64,000 bases of DNA from Myxococcales bacterium (lineage in GTDB: Bacteria; Myxococcota_A; Polyangia; Polyangiales; JADJMO01). Location: the NCBI GenBank assembly GCA_016709545.1, contig JADJMO010000006.1:440289-504288 (forward strand), given 5' to 3'. The notes under the pieces were generated by a model, which worked only from the letters and a program-made list of their open reading frames with translations, was not told where the DNA came from and did not search any database. Positions 20,629 to 30,602 of this stretch are shown here, piece after piece. Each line of letters opens with the position of its first letter. The stretch's first letter is position 1. A program made the translations under genes and the position numbers.

Positions 20629-23600
20629 TCAGGCAGAGAGCGGCCAGGGCAGGTGCCCCGCGACCCGGGAAATCGAGCGCATCGCGGCGCGCACGGCCGG
20701 CACCGTCCAGCGGTCGCGCGGGTCGTGGCGCAGGGTGTGCTGCAGGAGCTCGGTGAGCGGTCGCACGTGCGACACGCGCTCGAGCCCCTCGGGGTTGCCG
20801 TCGTGCACGAGGTGCTTGCTCACGATCGACATGGTGGTCGGGCCGTCGAACAGGGTCTGCCCGGTGAGCACCTCGTAGGCCACGGCCCCGAAGGCGTAGA
20901 CGTCCGCCGGCAGCGGCGAGGGCTCGCTCAGGTCCTCGGGGGTGACGCCCCAGATCTCTGGCGCGCCGTAGTTGCCGGTCGCGCACCCCGGCCGGAGCAC
21001 GCGGCCCGCGAGGCCGAAGTCCACGAGGCACGGGGTCTGCCCCTGGCGCAGCACCACGTTGCTCGGCTTGAGATCGAGGTGGGCGATCGCGTGGCGGTGC
21101 ATGGTCTCGAGGCCGGAGAGCACGCCGTCGAGGAACGCGAACGCGCGACCGCAGGTGAGGCCCTGCTGCCCGGCGCCACCGCCCTCGACGAACCGCTCGA
21201 GCGTGGGGCCCTCGATGAGCTCCATCACGAGGATCGGCTTCGGGCGCGCGGCGAGGTCGAAGGTGACGAAGCGCGCGAGGTTGTGGTCGGCGGGGAGGCC
21301 GAGCAGCGCCGACGCCTCGGCGCGGAAGAACGCGAGGAACTGCTCCTCGGAGAGCGCGGCCGCGGCGCTTCCGTCGTAGTCGGGCACCTTGAGCGCGAAG
21401 GTCTCGGCGGTCGGGTCGTGGCGCTCCTCGGTGCGCTTGGCGACGAACACCGAGCTCGCCGCGCCGGACCCGAGCGGACGGACGATGTAGAACCCGCCGA
21501 GCGTGCGGCGCGAGCCGAGCCACCCGGGGAGCTGCTCGGCCGCGCTCACGAGCTGGATCGGCGCGACGCCCTCCTCGCTCCCGAGGTCGAACGGGCGCTG
21601 CACGATGTCGTCGAGGACGTCGGCCACGATGCGCACGAGGGGTGGCGGCAGCATGCGACGCAGCTCCGCGACGAACTCGGTGGCGGCCGCCTCGGCGTCC
21701 TTCGGCGCGGGTTCGGCGAGGCGCGAGAGCAGCGCCGAGAGCTTGCCCGCGGCGGCGGTGACGACCGACGACGACGGCGCCTCGTCGGCCCCGAGCACGC
21801 GGAGTCGCGCGCCGGCCTCGATCTGCGCGTAGGAGTGCGCCGCGGCGGGCAGCGCCTCGATCGCGTCGTTGGCGAGCTGGGGGATGTGGGAGCGCGCGTC
21901 GATGCCGTCGAGCTTCTCGAGCGCGCGGGCGAAGCGCACGAGCACCGCGCGCAGCGCCTCGCCGCGGCCGGTGCCGTCGTCGCCGATGGCCGCGGCGATG
22001 TCGAGCACGGCGTCGATGCGGTGGTGCATCGGCGACGAGAGCGGCTCGTCTTCGTCGTCGTCCTCCGGCAGCCCCGAAGGGCGCGAGAGGCGTTCGCCGG
22101 GGAGCGGCAACGCCTCCTCGGCCGACGACGCGCGGGTGAAGCGCGCCCACGCCGAGAGCGCGGCCTCGACGTCGGGCTGCATGCTGGCCTCGGCGAGGGT
22201 GATGACGTCGCTCGTGCCGTCGAGCCGGCCCGCGCACACCATCATCACGTCGACCGGGTCGCACGCGCCCTCGCGGACCAGGGCGTCGAGCACGCGCGCG
22301 AGCGTGGCGCAGAGCGTGCGGTGGAGCGGCGAGCGGCCCTCGGCCACGAGGCGGGCGAGCAGCGTGGTCGCGGCCTCGATGCGGCGCGCGTGCAGCTGCT
22401 CGGCGCGCGCGTCGTCGTCGGACTCGAGGTCTTCGGCGTCGAGCAGGTGGAGCAGGGCGCGCAGGCGGCGACCGCTGCCCGCGCGCGCGGTCTTGGTGGC
22501 CGCGGGGGTGCCCTGCTCACGCGCGAGGAGCCAGCGACCGAGACGGTCCTGCAGGTCGACGAGGCCGGCGGTCGGGGGGGCGCGCTCGGTGTCGCGCACC
22601 CCGACGGTGAGCAGATCGGAGAGCGTGGGCTCCTCGACGATGCCCTGGTCGAGGTCGCGCAGCAGCAGGACGGCCGTGCGCTGCGCGAGCCCCGTGCTCG
22701 CCTCACCGAGCCCCTCGAGCGTGGAGAGGGCGGTCTTGGCGGCCTCGAGCGCCTCGAGCGCGGCCGCGTGCGCCTCGCGCGCGCCCTGGTCGACGAACAG
22801 CTGCAGCGCGCGCTGGACCGCTTCGCGCACGGAGACGTCGGGCTCCTGCTCGGGCTCGAGATCGCGCGCGAGGGCGCGGGTGAGCACCTGCTCGTCCGGG
22901 TCCTCGAGACCCTGCGCGAGGGTGTCGCTGAGCACCGCGCGGGCCGTGAGGATCGCGCGCTTGCCCGCGTCGCCGGTCACCTCGCGGGCGATCTGCGCGA
23001 TGCCCTCGGCGGTGCGGCGAGGGTCGGCGTCGACCATCGCGTCGAGCAGCTCCTCGGCGGCCTCGGGCTCGAGGTCGAGCGCGCGCGGAGGCCGAGCGCC
23101 ATGGTGCTGATGATGCCCGGATCGTGCTGCACGATCGGCCCGCGCAGGAGATCGCGCGCGCGAGACAGGGCCTTGTCGGGCGCGGTGGCGATCGCGGTCA
23201 CGAGAGACACCGCCCCGCGGCGCCACTCGGTCGGGGTGAGGCGTGGGTGGAGTGCGTCGAGCGTGGCCTTGAAGTGGGTCGTGGCGACGCCGGCGAGGAG
23301 GCCGCGCGCGACGGCCGCGTGGCGCCACACGAGCGGTTCGCGGTCGGCGAGCAGGCGCGCGAAGGGCCGCGCGATGGCCTCGGTGCCGAACACGCGCGCG
23401 GCGAACTCGTCGCCCGAGAGCGCGCGACGCGCGGCTACCATGGCGGCGCGCTCGATCATGCGCGCGGCGAGGCGCCGGGCCGGCAGGGGGCCGGTGGAGC
23501 GCGCGCCGATCCACTCCCGGGCGAGCTCGCGGCGCGTCACGAACGCGTAGGCGAGGGGCCCCGCGTTCACTGCCCACGGTGGCGCGCTGAACACGAGCGA

Positions 23601-24014
23601 CACGCGCGCGCGGAACGCGGCGCCGAACGGGCCCTTGCGCGTGCTCCGCACCATGCGCGTCGCGATGGTGGCGAAGGTCTCCGCGGTGCCGGCGTGCAGG
23701 CGCAGGAGCACCCGGCGACCGAGGTCGCGCTGCTCGGGCCCGCTCGGCAGCGCGGTGCCGAGCTCGTAGAGCGCGACCCCGACGCCCGCGGGCGACAGCC
23801 AGTCGAGGTCCTCGAAGAACTGGTTGTCGAGCGCGGTGCGGACGGCCGCGAGGATCTGGTCCGGCGGCACGCCCTCGAGCGGAGAAGGCCCGCTCGCCGA
23901 GGCGCTGCGGGCGAGGGTGGCGAGCCCCTGGCGGAACGCGGTGCGACGCTGGGTCGCGTCGCGCAACGTGGGCAGCGACAGGAGGCCGTCGAGATCGTGG
24001 GCTCGGGCGCGCAA
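20629..24014 (-). CDS. Large Ser/Thr protein kinase-like protein with ~840-residue N-terminal helical region (frameshifted)
   Basis: About 1,128 residues once restored. The C-terminal ~285 residues are a eukaryote-like kinase: P-loop YIVRPLGSGAASSVFVAKR, ALKVPDYDG (ATP-anchoring Lys), MELIEGPTLERFVEG, HLDLKPSNVVLR (catalytic Asp, Lys and Asn present, but HLD instead of HRD), LVDFGLAGRVLR and YGAPEIWGVTPED. The long N-terminal part is helical and Ala/Leu/Arg-rich, resembling HEAT-type repeats (ALALRDREP-like runs). The frame changes at about 23081-23088 in a GCGCGCGC run: ISTMALGLRA must continue with LDLEPEAAEELLDAM, two bases away. The start is uncertain. TTG at 24014 is the in-frame choice; the ATG at 24025 would need another indel. 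The gene diverges from the PlsC gene with only 26 bp between. Confidence 0.82.
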
Positions 24015-24040
24015 CGAGGTAGCATGGTACCCGATCTTCG

Positions 24041-24742
24041 ATGCAGAACGATGGCTCCGTTCCTCTCACGCTGGCTGCGGTCCTGGAGACGCTGCGCATC
24101 ACCCTGCCGACCCTCACCGACGCCGGCCGCGGGCGGCTGACCCGGGCGGCGTGCGACGCGCGCCTCGCCGATTGGTCGGCGCGGGTGGTCGGCCATGCCG
24201 GGATCGACCTCAGCGTGCACGGCCTGGAAGCCGCCACCGACGATACCTTCGTCCTCATGTCGAACCACCAGTCGCACTTCGACATCCCGTGCCTCTATCG
24301 GGCTTTTTGCCCGCGTTCGCTGCGGATGGTGGCCAAGACCGAGCTGTTCCGCATCCCGCTGTTCGGCCGCGCGATGCACGCCGCGGAGTTCATCGAGGTC
24401 GACCGCAAGGACCGGGCGCAGGCGCGCGCCAGCCTCGGGCGCGCGGGCGAGCGGCTCCGCTCCGGGGTCAACGTGTGGATCGCGCCGGAGGGCACGCGCA
24501 GCGAGACGGGCCAGCTCGGGCCGTTCAAGAAGGGCGGGTTCGTGCTGGCCGAAGGGGTCGGGGTCCGCATCCTCCCGGTCACGCTCGCCGGCACGAGGCG
24601 CGTGCTGCCGGTGCACGGCAAGGGGGTCCACTTCGGCCAGCGGGTCGACGTCACCTTCCATCCCCCCATCGATCCGAGGGCGGCTTCGCGCGACGCCGTC
24701 ATGGAAGACGTCCGCCGCGCGATCGCCTCGGCGCTCCCATGA
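24041..24742 (+). CDS. 1-acyl-sn-glycerol-3-phosphate acyltransferase (PlsC family)
   Basis: A 233-residue membrane-associated phospholipid acyltransferase. Motif I is SNHQSHFD (H-x4-D), motif II FRIPLFGRAMHAAEFIEVDR, motif III APEGTRSETGQLGPFKKGGF, and motif IV ILPVTLAGTRRVLPV, all in the PlsC order. It would move an acyl chain to lysophosphatidate or a similar acceptor. No clear N-terminal membrane helix is present; the start VPLTLAAVLETLRITLPTLT is amphipathic and may lie on the membrane surface. The ATG at 24041 is the obvious start. The stop overlaps the next gene as ATGA, implying coupling with the P-loop kinase-like gene. Confidence 0.9.
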   Translation: MQNDGSVPLTLAAVLETLRITLPTLTDAGRGRLTRAACDARLADWSARVVGHAGIDLSVHGLEAATDDTFVLMSNHQSHFDIPCLYRAFCPRSLRMVAKTELFRIPLFGRAMHAAEFIEVDRKDRAQARASLGRAGERLRSGVNVWIAPEGTRSETGQLGPFKKGGFVLAEGVGVRILPVTLAGTRRVLPVHGKGVHFGQRVDVTFHPPIDPRAASRDAVMEDVRRAIASALP

Positions 24743-25350
24743 CGGAGCCGCTCTCTCTCATCGGCATGTCCGGCGTGGGCAAGAGCTTCTGGGCCAAGCG
24801 CCTCGAGGCCGACGGCTGGGTGCGCCGCGACTGCGACGGCGAGATCGCGGCGGCGCTGGGCGCGCTCGTGAGCCCCGAACCGGGCGAAGAACCCGTGCAC
24901 GCCCTCGGCCGGTGGATGGGGATGCCGTGGCACGAGGGCTACGCCGCGCGCGAGGCCGAATACCTGGCGCTCGAGGAGCGCGTCACGCGGACGGCGCTCG
25001 CCGAGCTGCCAGCCCGCGGCGTGCTCGACACGACGGGGAGCGTGATCTACCTGCCGTCGCCGCTGCTGGCCGAGCTGCGCGCCCGCACGCGGGTGGTCTA
25101 CCTGCGCACGCCGGCCGAGCGCTGCGCGGCGATGCTGCGCCTGTACCTCGAGGAGCCGAAGCCCGTCGTGTGGGGCGGCGCGTTCGCGGCGGGCGACGAG
25201 GCGCCCGAGGCGGCGCTGCCCCGCTGCTACGAGGAGCTCTTGCGGATCCGCGACGCGCGCTACGCCGCGCTGGCGCACGTGGTGATCGAGGCCCCCGAGC
25301 TCGTGGGGCTCGAGCTGTCGGAGTTCCTCGCGCGAATGCCCCGGGGCTGA
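24739..25350 (+). CDS. P-loop small-molecule kinase, shikimate kinase-like
   Basis: A 203-residue P-loop NTPase. Walker A is GMSGVGKS (residues 9-16) at the very N-terminus. The VRRDCDGEI that follows resembles the shikimate kinase substrate strand, where an Asp after a basic pair binds the sugar acid. VLDTTGSVIYLPSPLLAELR and VVYLRTPAERCAAMLRLYLE match the lid region. However, the canonical GGG substrate loop of AroK is absent (DTTGSV instead), and this gene is not in an aro cluster. A different phosphate acceptor is likely, and the shikimate kinase label is only structural. Start ATG 24739 overlaps the acyltransferase stop. Confidence 0.7.
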   Translation: MTEPLSLIGMSGVGKSFWAKRLEADGWVRRDCDGEIAAALGALVSPEPGEEPVHALGRWMGMPWHEGYAAREAEYLALEERVTRTALAELPARGVLDTTGSVIYLPSPLLAELRARTRVVYLRTPAERCAAMLRLYLEEPKPVVWGGAFAAGDEAPEAALPRCYEELLRIRDARYAALAHVVIEAPELVGLELSEFLARMPRG

Positions 25351-25372
25351 CCCCGGGGACACTCGTCGAGAC

Positions 25373-27952
25373 TCACTTCACGAGGTCGGTCGCGCTGCGC
25401 GGGGCGAGCCGCGAGTCGTCGGTCGAGCCGGTGGCGATGAAGATGTAGACCACGCCGGTGATCGACTTGAACTTGTCGCCGACCGCGGCCGGGAACGGCG
25501 AGGCGCCGAGGTCGGCGGCGATGAAGCTCGAGACCTGCAGCTTGTTGGTGTCGGTCGCCGAGGTGGCGCAGAGGAACAGCTCGCCCGCCGTGGCGGTGAC
25601 CGCCTCGACGTTGTTCACCGTGACCAGCATCGACTGCAGCTGCTTGGCCTTGGGGCCGCCGGTCATGATGTCGGCCGGGAGCACGGTGATCGGCGTGGGC
25701 ACGGTGGCCGTGCCGGTCTTGGTGACGGTCGGGCCGCTCAGCTGCTCGAGGCCGCGGAACGTGGCGAACGTGCCGGTGACCTTGACCTCGTCGCCGATGG
25801 CGACGGTGGGGACCGCGCTGCCGACGAAGACGTAGATGCCGGCCCAGGTGGTCGCCGTCGTGTCCTGCACGACGAACGCGTGGTTGGTGCCCGCGGTCTT
25901 CACCGCGGTGACGACGACCTTCTCGATGGTCACCGACGCGCCGCTCGCGGGGCGCTTGGCCGAGGCCGGGTCACGGATCTCGGGGATGGTGAGCGTGGTG
26001 GGCGGCGGGGGCGGCGGGGGGCCGACGAGCGGGCACGCGTCGCTGCCGTCGGCCTTCTTGCACGGCGTCGGATCGCAGACGTCGCCCTTGCCGTCGCCGT
26101 TCGCGTCGTCCTGCGCCGTCGTGTTGTCGAACGGCGGGTTGTAGACCTTGGGGCAGTTGTCCTTGTCGTTCGGCACGCCGTCGCCGTCGTCGTCGCCCGC
26201 GACGGGCTTGCCGGTGACCGCGGGGATGGTGCCGCCGCCGGTTGCGCGGCGGGTGATGGCCTCGTGCCCGAACGAGCACCGATCGAGCTCCGGGGTCTCC
26301 TCGCAGCGGAAGAGCGGGAACAGCTGGTAGGCGTAGCAGTAGCCCGCTGGTGTCGCGCCCGTGCACTTGGTGTCGGCCGTCTTGGCCGCGTCGAGGGCGC
26401 TCTTGATGGTGGCGATGTCCTCGACACCCTTCGCGCAGACGTTCTTGGCCGCGCCGCACACGCCGGTCTTGCCGTCGGGCGAGATGCCGTCGGGGACCGC
26501 GGTGCAGGTGCCGCCGCCGAGGACGGCGCCGGTCGTGGCCTCCGGGTCGCCGTAGAGGGCCTTGCCGGCCACGGTGACCAGGCGAATCTCCTTGGCCTTG
26601 GCCTCGAGGAGCGCGCGGTAGGGCTTGGTGCGGTCGCCCGCGACGACCATGAGGTCGGCCCAGTAGCCCTTCTCGATCTTGCCGACCTGGTCGCCGAGGT
26701 TCATCGCCGCGGCGGCGTTGGTGGTGGACATCTCGACGATGTCACGGTCGGTGAAGGTGTTGTCGTAGTAGGTGCGGTTGAGGCTCGCCGCGCACTGCAT
26801 CTCGCCGATCGGGTTCATGCTGCCCGACGGGGTCCAGTCGACGCCGAGCGCGATGGTGATGCCGAGGCGCTTGGCGGTGGTGACGCTCGCGGTGGCGCCG
26901 TACAGATCGATGTTGCTGCGCGGCGACCAGATCAGCTTGGCCTTGTTCTTGGCCATGTACTGGAGCTGCGCCGACGAGCACGCGGTGCAGTGGATGACGC
27001 CGGTCTTCTCGCCGACGATGTTCTGCTTGACCGCCTCGTCGAACTCGGCGCGCGCGTTGGCGTCGATGCCCTCGCCGATGTGCGGGAGGAACGCCTTGTA
27101 GTCGGCGGCCTTCATGCGGGAGACGATCGGCGTGAGGTGGGTCGTGGTGGCGGCGACGTCGACCGCGCCGTCGGCGTCCTTGACCACGATGGTGTCGATG
27201 TCGGGATCGACGAACGCGCCGGTCAGGCCCGAGAGCGCGGCGTTCGAGCTGTCGAAGTTGCGCAGCCACCCGCCGATGCCGGTGTCGGTGAGCAGCGCGC
27301 CGGCCGTGCCCGACATGCCCGTGCCGCCCGCGAACGCGATGCGCATCTCGGCGTAGCGCTGCACGAGGATCTGGTTCGCCTTGTTGGTCGTGCCGAACGG
27401 CTTGTGGGGGATCTTGAAGTCGTCGTAGAGCCGCTCGTGGTTGCGCCACGTGTTGCGGTTGTCGTAGTGCTTCGGGTGCTGGAAGACCGGCATGTGGTTG
27501 TAGTCCGCATGCTGGTGGGGATCGATGATGCCCGGGTAGATCACGCCGTTGGCGCACACCACCTGCGCGCCGGCCGCCTCGGGCGCCGTGCTGCAGTCCT
27601 CGCCCGCGCAGACGATCTTGCCCGTCTCGCTCGAGAACAGCACCTCACCGTCGCAGGTGACGGTGGAGGGCGACACGACGGTGCCCTTGAGGCGCACGAA
27701 CTTGGTCGTGCCGGCGTCGGCGGTGCACGGCTTGAACGTCGCGGGACACGTCTCGGTGGGCGGGGGCAGCGGCGTATCGGTGCCCGTGTCGGTGCCCGTG
27801 TCGCTGCTGTCCGTCGGCGCGTCGGTGACGTCGCTCGTCGACGAATCCTTCACGCCGGTGTCGGGCTGGGCTTCCGTGCCGTCGTCCGAGCAACCGGCCG
27901 ACGAGGCCAGCGGGACGAGGGCGAGGAGCGCGAGGGGTAGGTACTTTCTCAT
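25373..27952 (-). CDS. Amidohydrolase-like lipoprotein with calcium-type repeats and C-terminal OB-like domain
   Basis: An 859-residue surface lipoprotein. Signal peptide LPLALLALVPLASSAGC (lipobox SAGC) is followed by a Ser/Thr/Asp-rich linker. The catalytic domain is of the metal-dependent amidohydrolase superfamily: IDPHQHADYNHM (H-x-H), HIGEGIDANARAEFDEA, GEKTGVIHCTACSS, ITIALGVDWTPSGSMNP (the Asp ligand) and the late strand KGYWADLMVV. About residues 615-650 read DDDGDGVPNDKDNCPKVYNP and DANGDGKGDVCDP, thrombospondin type-3 repeats that bind calcium. The last ~200 residues form a beta-rich module (VGDEVKVTGTF, TVNNVEAVTA) also present in the lipoprotein at 11.3 kb. The start at 27952 excludes a 14-residue upstream extension and gives a canonical signal peptide. 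Confidence 0.82.
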   Translation of the reverse strand: MRKYLPLALLALVPLASSAGCSDDGTEAQPDTGVKDSSTSDVTDAPTDSSDTGTDTGTDTPLPPPTETCPATFKPCTADAGTTKFVRLKGTVVSPSTVTCDGEVLFSSETGKIVCAGEDCSTAPEAAGAQVVCANGVIYPGIIDPHQHADYNHMPVFQHPKHYDNRNTWRNHERLYDDFKIPHKPFGTTNKANQILVQRYAEMRIAFAGGTGMSGTAGALLTDTGIGGWLRNFDSSNAALSGLTGAFVDPDIDTIVVKDADGAVDVAATTTHLTPIVSRMKAADYKAFLPHIGEGIDANARAEFDEAVKQNIVGEKTGVIHCTACSSAQLQYMAKNKAKLIWSPRSNIDLYGATASVTTAKRLGITIALGVDWTPSGSMNPIGEMQCAASLNRTYYDNTFTDRDIVEMSTTNAAAAMNLGDQVGKIEKGYWADLMVVAGDRTKPYRALLEAKAKEIRLVTVAGKALYGDPEATTGAVLGGGTCTAVPDGISPDGKTGVCGAAKNVCAKGVEDIATIKSALDAAKTADTKCTGATPAGYCYAYQLFPLFRCEETPELDRCSFGHEAITRRATGGGTIPAVTGKPVAGDDDGDGVPNDKDNCPKVYNPPFDNTTAQDDANGDGKGDVCDPTPCKKADGSDACPLVGPPPPPPPTTLTIPEIRDPASAKRPASGASVTIEKVVVTAVKTAGTNHAFVVQDTTATTWAGIYVFVGSAVPTVAIGDEVKVTGTFATFRGLEQLSGPTVTKTGTATVPTPITVLPADIMTGGPKAKQLQSMLVTVNNVEAVTATAGELFLCATSATDTNKLQVSSFIAADLGASPFPAAVGDKFKSITGVVYIFIATGSTDDSRLAPRSATDLVK

Positions 27953-28070
27953 GAGGGCGCGGAGTGTAGCGCGTGGCTCTCCACGTGCAGCTCCCACGCA
28001 TATTTTTCCGGCCTGTCACGCGCAGCGCACACGACGCGCATCACGTCGCCATCGGCGTTGCGACCCGAGC

Positions 28071-28304
28071 TCAGACGTGGAGGTCAGCCGTGCGCTGGCC
28101 GACGTGGACGTGGGTCACGCCGGACTCGTCGCGGGTCCACACCTGCAGGCCCCGGCTCGTCTGCACGCGCACGAGTCCGTCGTCGTACTCGCGGACCAGC
28201 ACCCAGGCGCCGTCGGGCAGCGTCCAGATGCGGTGGAACCCGCGGTCTTCACCGAGGGGGTTCTCGACACACGATTCGAACTGGGCATGGAGGACTACGC
28301 TCAC
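28071..28304 (-). CDS. Small hypothetical protein (77 aa)
   Basis: A short reading frame that seems genuine: the product is compact and evenly composed, with GFHRIWTLPDGAWVLVREYD, a turn, then VRVQTSRGLQVWTRDESGV. This is a repeat-like beta pattern of the kind found in small single-domain proteins. No Cys, signal peptide or membrane segment is present. A GTG at 28304 is the only convenient start; an ATG in the right frame is missing. It sits alone between two divergent-to-tandem genes, 119 bp beyond the amidohydrolase start. Function unknown. Confidence 0.5.
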   Translation of the reverse strand: MSVVLHAQFESCVENPLGEDRGFHRIWTLPDGAWVLVREYDDGLVRVQTSRGLQVWTRDESGVTHVHVGQRTADLHV

Positions 28305-28409
28305 GTGTGGAGGTACGGCCGAATCCGTCAGGTGGTTTAGGCCCCTCGGTCGAGAACACTCGTTCGGTCCTCCGCTCCGGTCGGTCCGGGTGCCCCGAAG
28401 GGGTGGTGA

Positions 28410-30542
28410 ATGGCGGGATTCTGTGTTCGTCTGACGCAGGACATGCCGAACCGCGTGGGGGCCCTCGTGTCGTCTCACCTTGGGAAATTCATCGGCGTCG
28501 GGGGGCTCGTGGTGCTCGGGAGCGGCGGTGGTGCCTGCATCCCCGCCTACGAGAACGTTCGCGCAATTCGTGCGTACGCCCACGAGGACGTGAGCCTCAA
28601 GGTGTCGCTCGATCGCATCGAGGACATCGCGCGCACGCTCGACCTCGTCGACCGGATCCTCGTCTCCACGGGGTACACGCCCGGCGATCAGTGGGTGCGC
28701 CGCATCCCGCTCACCGACCCGGACTACCGCCGCATCAAGGACGACATCAAGACCGAGAACCCGTACAAGTTCGGCGAGTTCGAGGTGCCGGTCCTCAAGT
28801 GTTACCGGCGCCACATCGAGAACGTCCTCGAGGAGTACAAGCCGCCGCCCGAGAAGCCGATGTACCCGTCGATCTTCGACGCGGTCGCCGGGTTCTCGGG
28901 GCGCACCCCCGATCTCAAGAAGCACTGGGACGCGCACCGCGACGCGAACACTCTGTTCTCCGAAGCGTTCGAGGCCGAGAAGCAGCTCGAGGACGAGCTT
29001 GCCGGCCAGCCCGAGGGCGTGCGCAAGGCGCGGGCGGGAGAGCTCGCCGAGCGCCGCAACAAGCGCATCGCAGCGGAGGGGCAGGTTGCCGGGGCCAAGG
29101 CTGCGCTGCAGCAAGACGCGGCGCTGCTGGCCGCCGACGCCAAGCTGAGCGACCCGCAGAAGAGCCAGATCGCCCGCGACGCGCTCGGCGTGATCTCGGT
29201 CGCCTTCCGGGTCGAGCTCGAGGCGCTGGCGCTGCTGCCCATCGTCGTCATCCAGACCATCCGCGCGCTGCCCGGCGCGCCCAAGGAGCTCGTCACCACG
29301 CCCACCCTCAAGATGGTGCGGCAGGTCTACCAGCTGCCCTCGTTCCTGTCCGGGCTCAAGGAGCGCTTCATCCGCCAGGTCTCCGTGCTCGAGGCGATGA
29401 CGGGGGTGCTCGCCAAGGCGAGCGGCGTAGACCCGGACAAGACCGCGGGCTTCATGCTCCGCGAGTCGGTCGTCGATCAGATCGTGGGCATCACGCTCGA
29501 CTCGCTGCGCATCGACCTCAAGGCGGGCGGCGAGATGTTCATCTTCAGCTCGATCCACACGTCGACCACGCAGACGACCAAGAACGACAACGACGGGACG
29601 AGCGAGACCCTCGACTACACGGGCCGCAAGTTCCAGCCCGACTACCGCGTGAAGCCGATCATCCTCGCGCAGGCGAGCTTCGCCATCGTGCTCGACTGGA
29701 TCCGGTTGCCGGGCGTGGCCGCGCTCAACTTCGGCTACGCGACCGACCGCGCGTACCGGTCGGGCGGCACCATCGAGCAGTCCTCCCTGGCGACGCAGCT
29801 CGGCATCCGCGGGTGGGCGAGCGACGTGTTCGACTTCGGCCTCGGGTTCCTCGGCATCCGCTCGAGCGCCAAGATCGCCAAGTTCACGAGCGGCGAGGTG
29901 CGCAAGGTGGGCGCGGTCGACGGCGCGATCAACTCGATCGCGCCGCTGCAGATCGAGATGACCCAGATCGACGTGGGCTACGACGTCCTCTTCGCCGTCG
30001 GCGACGCCACCATGAAGGCGTACATGGAGGAGCTGGTCGTCGGCGTCCGCTACTACCGCTACGAGCTCCCGCGCATCGTCTACGAGCTCAAGAACACCTC
30101 GACGGACCCGAAGAACAAGTACTTCTCGTTCAACCGCGAGAGCCCGCCGCAGGCCGTCGACGCGCGCTACCTGCTGGCCGGCGTCTCGATGCGGTTCGGG
30201 CAGGGCGAAGCGCCGCTGTTCTCGCCGTGGCTCGACGTCGCCATCTTCGGCGGCGCGGGGCCCACCTCGTTCTACTTCCTCAACGACCAGGCGGGGCCCG
30301 ACGTCGCGAGCAACCGGCAGGAGATCAAGCAGATCGCCCTGTCGTTCAACGGCACGCTCGCGGGCGGCATTCGCTGGCGCTTCCTGCCGCGCGGTAGCCG
30401 GCTGCGGCTCGACCTGTGCGCCATGTACCGCGCCGACTTCATCTACACCAACATCCACCGCAACTCGGCCGACCTACGCACCGACTACGGCAGCATCGAC
30501 GTGTTCCACGGCCCCACGCTCGCCATCCGCGGCGCCCTCTGA
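28410..30542 (+). CDS. Large predicted envelope protein, unknown function
   Basis: A 710-residue protein with no recognised family. The ATG at 28410 has a strong AAGGGG ribosome-binding site. Alternative ATG 28443 (MPNRVGALVSS) would still include the hydrophobic stretch FIGVGGLVVLGSGGGAC, which reads like a lipoprotein signal peptide with Cys about residue 43. The middle (about 185-245) is charged and helical (LFSEAFEAEKQLEDELAGQP and onward), probably coiled coil. The last third has alternating beta strands (LDYTGRKFQPDYRVKPIILA, YRYELPRIVYELKN, PLFSPWLDVAIFGGAG) and ends in strands with a terminal RGAL. An outer-membrane barrel is possible but not shown. Confidence 0.6.
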   Translation: MAGFCVRLTQDMPNRVGALVSSHLGKFIGVGGLVVLGSGGGACIPAYENVRAIRAYAHEDVSLKVSLDRIEDIARTLDLVDRILVSTGYTPGDQWVRRIPLTDPDYRRIKDDIKTENPYKFGEFEVPVLKCYRRHIENVLEEYKPPPEKPMYPSIFDAVAGFSGRTPDLKKHWDAHRDANTLFSEAFEAEKQLEDELAGQPEGVRKARAGELAERRNKRIAAEGQVAGAKAALQQDAALLAADAKLSDPQKSQIARDALGVISVAFRVELEALALLPIVVIQTIRALPGAPKELVTTPTLKMVRQVYQLPSFLSGLKERFIRQVSVLEAMTGVLAKASGVDPDKTAGFMLRESVVDQIVGITLDSLRIDLKAGGEMFIFSSIHTSTTQTTKNDNDGTSETLDYTGRKFQPDYRVKPIILAQASFAIVLDWIRLPGVAALNFGYATDRAYRSGGTIEQSSLATQLGIRGWASDVFDFGLGFLGIRSSAKIAKFTSGEVRKVGAVDGAINSIAPLQIEMTQIDVGYDVLFAVGDATMKAYMEELVVGVRYYRYELPRIVYELKNTSTDPKNKYFSFNRESPPQAVDARYLLAGVSMRFGQGEAPLFSPWLDVAIFGGAGPTSFYFLNDQAGPDVASNRQEIKQIALSFNGTLAGGIRWRFLPRGSRLRLDLCAMYRADFIYTNIHRNSADLRTDYGSIDVFHGPTLAIRGAL

Positions 30543-30602
30543 TCGGGCGGTCGTCGCGGCCGGCCGTCGCAACGGCGGTGAATCCTTGCTAGGGAGCGCG
30601 CC

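Noticed and set aside
20389..23550. Plus-strand open frame of about 1,050 codons across the kinase gene
   Set aside because: The minus strand has kinase motifs and helical repeats; the plus frame is Arg/Glu/His-rich shadow.
24739..25350. Calling this gene aroK (shikimate kinase)
   Set aside because: P-loop matches, but the GGG substrate loop and aro neighbours are missing; kept as P-loop kinase only.
28071..30458. Long minus-strand frame across the envelope protein at 28.4 kb
   Set aside because: Only its last 77 codons look genuine; the rest is shadow of the plus-strand gene.
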